A DNA stretch of 42,604 nt from Anaerolineae bacterium (GTDB taxonomy: Bacteria; Chloroflexota; Anaerolineae; 4572-78; J111), in the NCBI GenBank assembly GCA_023382535.1, contig JAHDWA010000074.1, positions 1 through 42,604 on the forward strand. The letters are read 5' to 3'. A program made the translations under genes and the position numbers. Of this stretch, positions 41,148-42,604 are shown one piece after another. The stretch's first letter is position 1. The number at the start of each line of letters is the position of its first letter. The notes under the pieces are model-generated. The model saw nothing but the letters and a program-made list of their open reading frames with translations, did no database searches and had not been told where the DNA came from.

Positions 41148-42604
41148 ATGACCCATCCATTTTTACAACAGCTCGACGCCCGGCCCCTGCTCTGCGATGG
41201 GGCGATGGGCACGATGATTTACAGCAAAGGTGTTCCGGTTGAGCGCTGCTTTGATGAACTGAATCTCAGCCAGCCGGCCCTCATTGCCGACATCCACCGG
41301 GCTTACATTGACGCCGGGGCTAATGTCATCGAAACCAACACCTTCGGGGCCAACCGCTTCAAACTGGGCGAGTTTGGCCTGGCCGCCGATAAAGTGGTCG
41401 AGATCAACCGGGCCGGGGTGCGGCTGGCCCGCCGAGTGGTAGATGCCGCTTTCAAAGACGTCTTCATCGGCGGTTCGATCGGGCCGCTGGGGCCACGCCT
41501 GGCCCCGTTGGGCCGGCTGAGCGCGGCCGAAGCCCGCGCGGCCTTCCAGCAGCAAATCGCCGCGTTGGTCGAGGCCGGCGCTGACCTGCTTGTCTTCGAC
41601 ACCTTTACCGACCTGTTTGAACTGATCCAGGCGGTCCTGGCCGCCCGTGATGTATCGCCTGATCTCCCGCTAGTAGCGCAACTGACCTTTACCGACGATG
41701 GCCGCACCCCGCTGGGTCACACTCCCCACAAGGTCGCCGCCACCCTGGCCGACCTGCCGCTGGATGTGATCGGCGTCAACTGTTCGGTTGGGCCGGCCGG
41801 CGTGCTGCGCACGCTGCAAAGCCTGGCCAAAGCCTTGCCCGCCGGAACGCGCCTCTCGGCCCAGCCTAATGCCGGCTGGCCGGAACGGGTCGGCGGGCGG
41901 ATGATGTACCCTTCCTCGCCGGAATATTTTGGCGATTACGCCCTGGCCTTTATCGAAGCCGGAGCGCGGCTGGTCGGCGGCTGCTGCGGCACCACCCCGG
42001 AGCACATCACTCAGATGCGGGCCGCACTTGACGACCCCACCCGCTCCGCGCCTGCTTTATCGCGCCTGCCCGGTGACGAACCGGCCCGCCTGAGCCAATC
42101 CGGTGCGCTGCCGCCGACCCGGTTGGCCCGGCGTCTGGCTGCGGGTGGTTTTATCGCCAGCGTGGAAATGAGTCCGCCCAAGGGCTTCTCCACTGAGCGT
42201 GTTCTGGCCGGAGCGGCTACTTTGCAATCTGCCGGGGCTAATGTCATCAACGTGGCTGATAGTCCCCGCTCGCGCATGCGCATGAGTCCATGGGCAGTCT
42301 GCCACCTGATCCAAACCCAGCTTGATCTGGAAACGGTGCTTCATTTTCCTACCCGGGGCCGCAACATTCTGCGAGTGCAGGGCGACCTGCTGGCCGCGCA
42401 TGCCCTTGACGTGCGCAATATTTTTGTCGTGATGGGCGATCCGACGAATATTGGCGAGTATCCCGAGGCGCTGGACAGCTACGACGTGGTGCCAACCGGC
42501 CTGATCAAGCTCATTAAGCAGGGGTTTAACCAGGGCCTGGATTACGGCGGAGAGCTGATTACCCAGCCGACCAGTTTTCTGGTTGGCTGCGCCCTCAACC
42601 CAAC
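41148..42604 (+). CDS. Bifunctional homocysteine S-methyltransferase/5,10-methylenetetrahydrofolate reductase (3' truncated)
   Basis: 485 codons are visible and the frame is open at the window end. The N-terminal domain (1 to about 300) is a Zn-dependent homocysteine methyltransferase: LLCDGAMGTMIY, ETNTFGANR, and zinc cysteines C212 (GVNCSVG), C279 and C280 (GGCCGTT). From about residue 330 the MTHFR barrel begins (FIASVEMSPPKGFS, then NIFVVMGDPTNIG). The fusion is the YitJ-type arrangement: the reductase makes methyl-THF and the other domain methylates homocysteine to methionine. Strong SD (AGGAGAGG region). A GC-rich hairpin (CACCCCC/GGGGGTG, about 41083-41120) precedes it. Housekeeping gene, outside the sugar island. 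Confidence 0.88.
   Translation, partial: MTHPFLQQLDARPLLCDGAMGTMIYSKGVPVERCFDELNLSQPALIADIHRAYIDAGANVIETNTFGANRFKLGEFGLAADKVVEINRAGVRLARRVVDAAFKDVFIGGSIGPLGPRLAPLGRLSAAEARAAFQQQIAALVEAGADLLVFDTFTDLFELIQAVLAARDVSPDLPLVAQLTFTDDGRTPLGHTPHKVAATLADLPLDVIGVNCSVGPAGVLRTLQSLAKALPAGTRLSAQPNAGWPERVGGRMMYPSSPEYFGDYALAFIEAGARLVGGCCGTTPEHITQMRAALDDPTRSAPALSRLPGDEPARLSQSGALPPTRLARRLAAGGFIASVEMSPPKGFSTERVLAGAATLQSAGANVINVADSPRSRMRMSPWAVCHLIQTQLDLETVLHFPTRGRNILRVQGDLLAAHALDVRNIFVVMGDPTNIGEYPEALDSYDVVPTGLIKLIKQGFNQGLDYGGELITQPTSFLVGCALNP

Overview
The window looks like chromosomal DNA from a GC-rich (by eye, not counted) bacterium, most likely an Anaerolineae/Caldilineae-type member of the Chloroflexota. The grounds are indirect: a Tat-exported lipoprotein sugar-binding protein with an Ala/Pro-rich linker, many Zn-dependent MDR dehydrogenases in one sugar island, a fused homocysteine methyltransferase/MTHFR, and intergenic gaps filled with palindromic elements. 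No rRNA, tRNA, CRISPR array, transposase or phage gene was found.

Positions 1-34975 form one large carbohydrate-utilisation island, all on the + strand. (A) 1-3184: a SorC-type regulator (5' truncated), a SAF-domain NAD-dependent oxidoreductase and an MDR dehydrogenase. (B) 3358-5978: a mutarotase-fold protein and an L-fucose/L-arabinose isomerase-family enzyme. (C) 6262-12799: an ABC sugar importer (binding protein and two permeases, no ATPase), followed by a divergent GroEL paralogue and an Asp-box beta-propeller. (D) 12830-21882: a TIM-barrel isomerase/epimerase, an MDR enzyme without the structural-zinc lobe, a SIS isomerase, an FGGY kinase, overlapping class I and class II aldolases, another MDR enzyme and a second FGGY kinase. 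(E) 21958-29932: an aldo/keto reductase, a D-apionate-lactonase-like protein, a GHMP kinase, a cyclase-family hydrolase, a ribulose-phosphate-epimerase-like protein lacking a catalytic Asp, a D-2-hydroxyacid dehydrogenase and two SDRs. (F) 30180-34975: a FadR-type GntR regulator, MDR, Gfo/Idh/MocA, SDR, MDR.

The genes fit import of a sugar or glycoside followed by isomerisation, oxidation to a lactone, lactone opening, phosphorylation and aldol cleavage. The ApnL-like lactonase together with an ApsD-like Gfo/Idh/MocA enzyme suggests D-apiose or a related branched or plant-derived sugar, but the known next enzyme (ApnO) is not visible, so the substrate remains an inference. Two promoters 18.7 kb apart (3237-3286 and 21918-21963) share the same -35/-10 layout and an identical GAGGTATGACCAC motif. 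Its GGT-N3-ACC core is the kind of site bound by FadR-type GntR proteins, and one is encoded at 30180, so the island may be a two-operon regulon.

Positions 34992-37354 carry two GT4 glycosyltransferases on the - strand. A roughly 100-bp nested palindrome separates them from + strand genes: an unrecognised Pro-linker protein with a structured leader, a DUF1786 protein, a PAS histidine kinase with a four-cysteine cluster, a GNAT-like gene remnant, and the start of a homocysteine methyltransferase/MTHFR gene that runs off the window. The most unusual coding feature is the chaperonin/beta-propeller pair inside the transporter operon: the chaperonin has Arg where GroEL has the ATP-hydrolysing Asp398.
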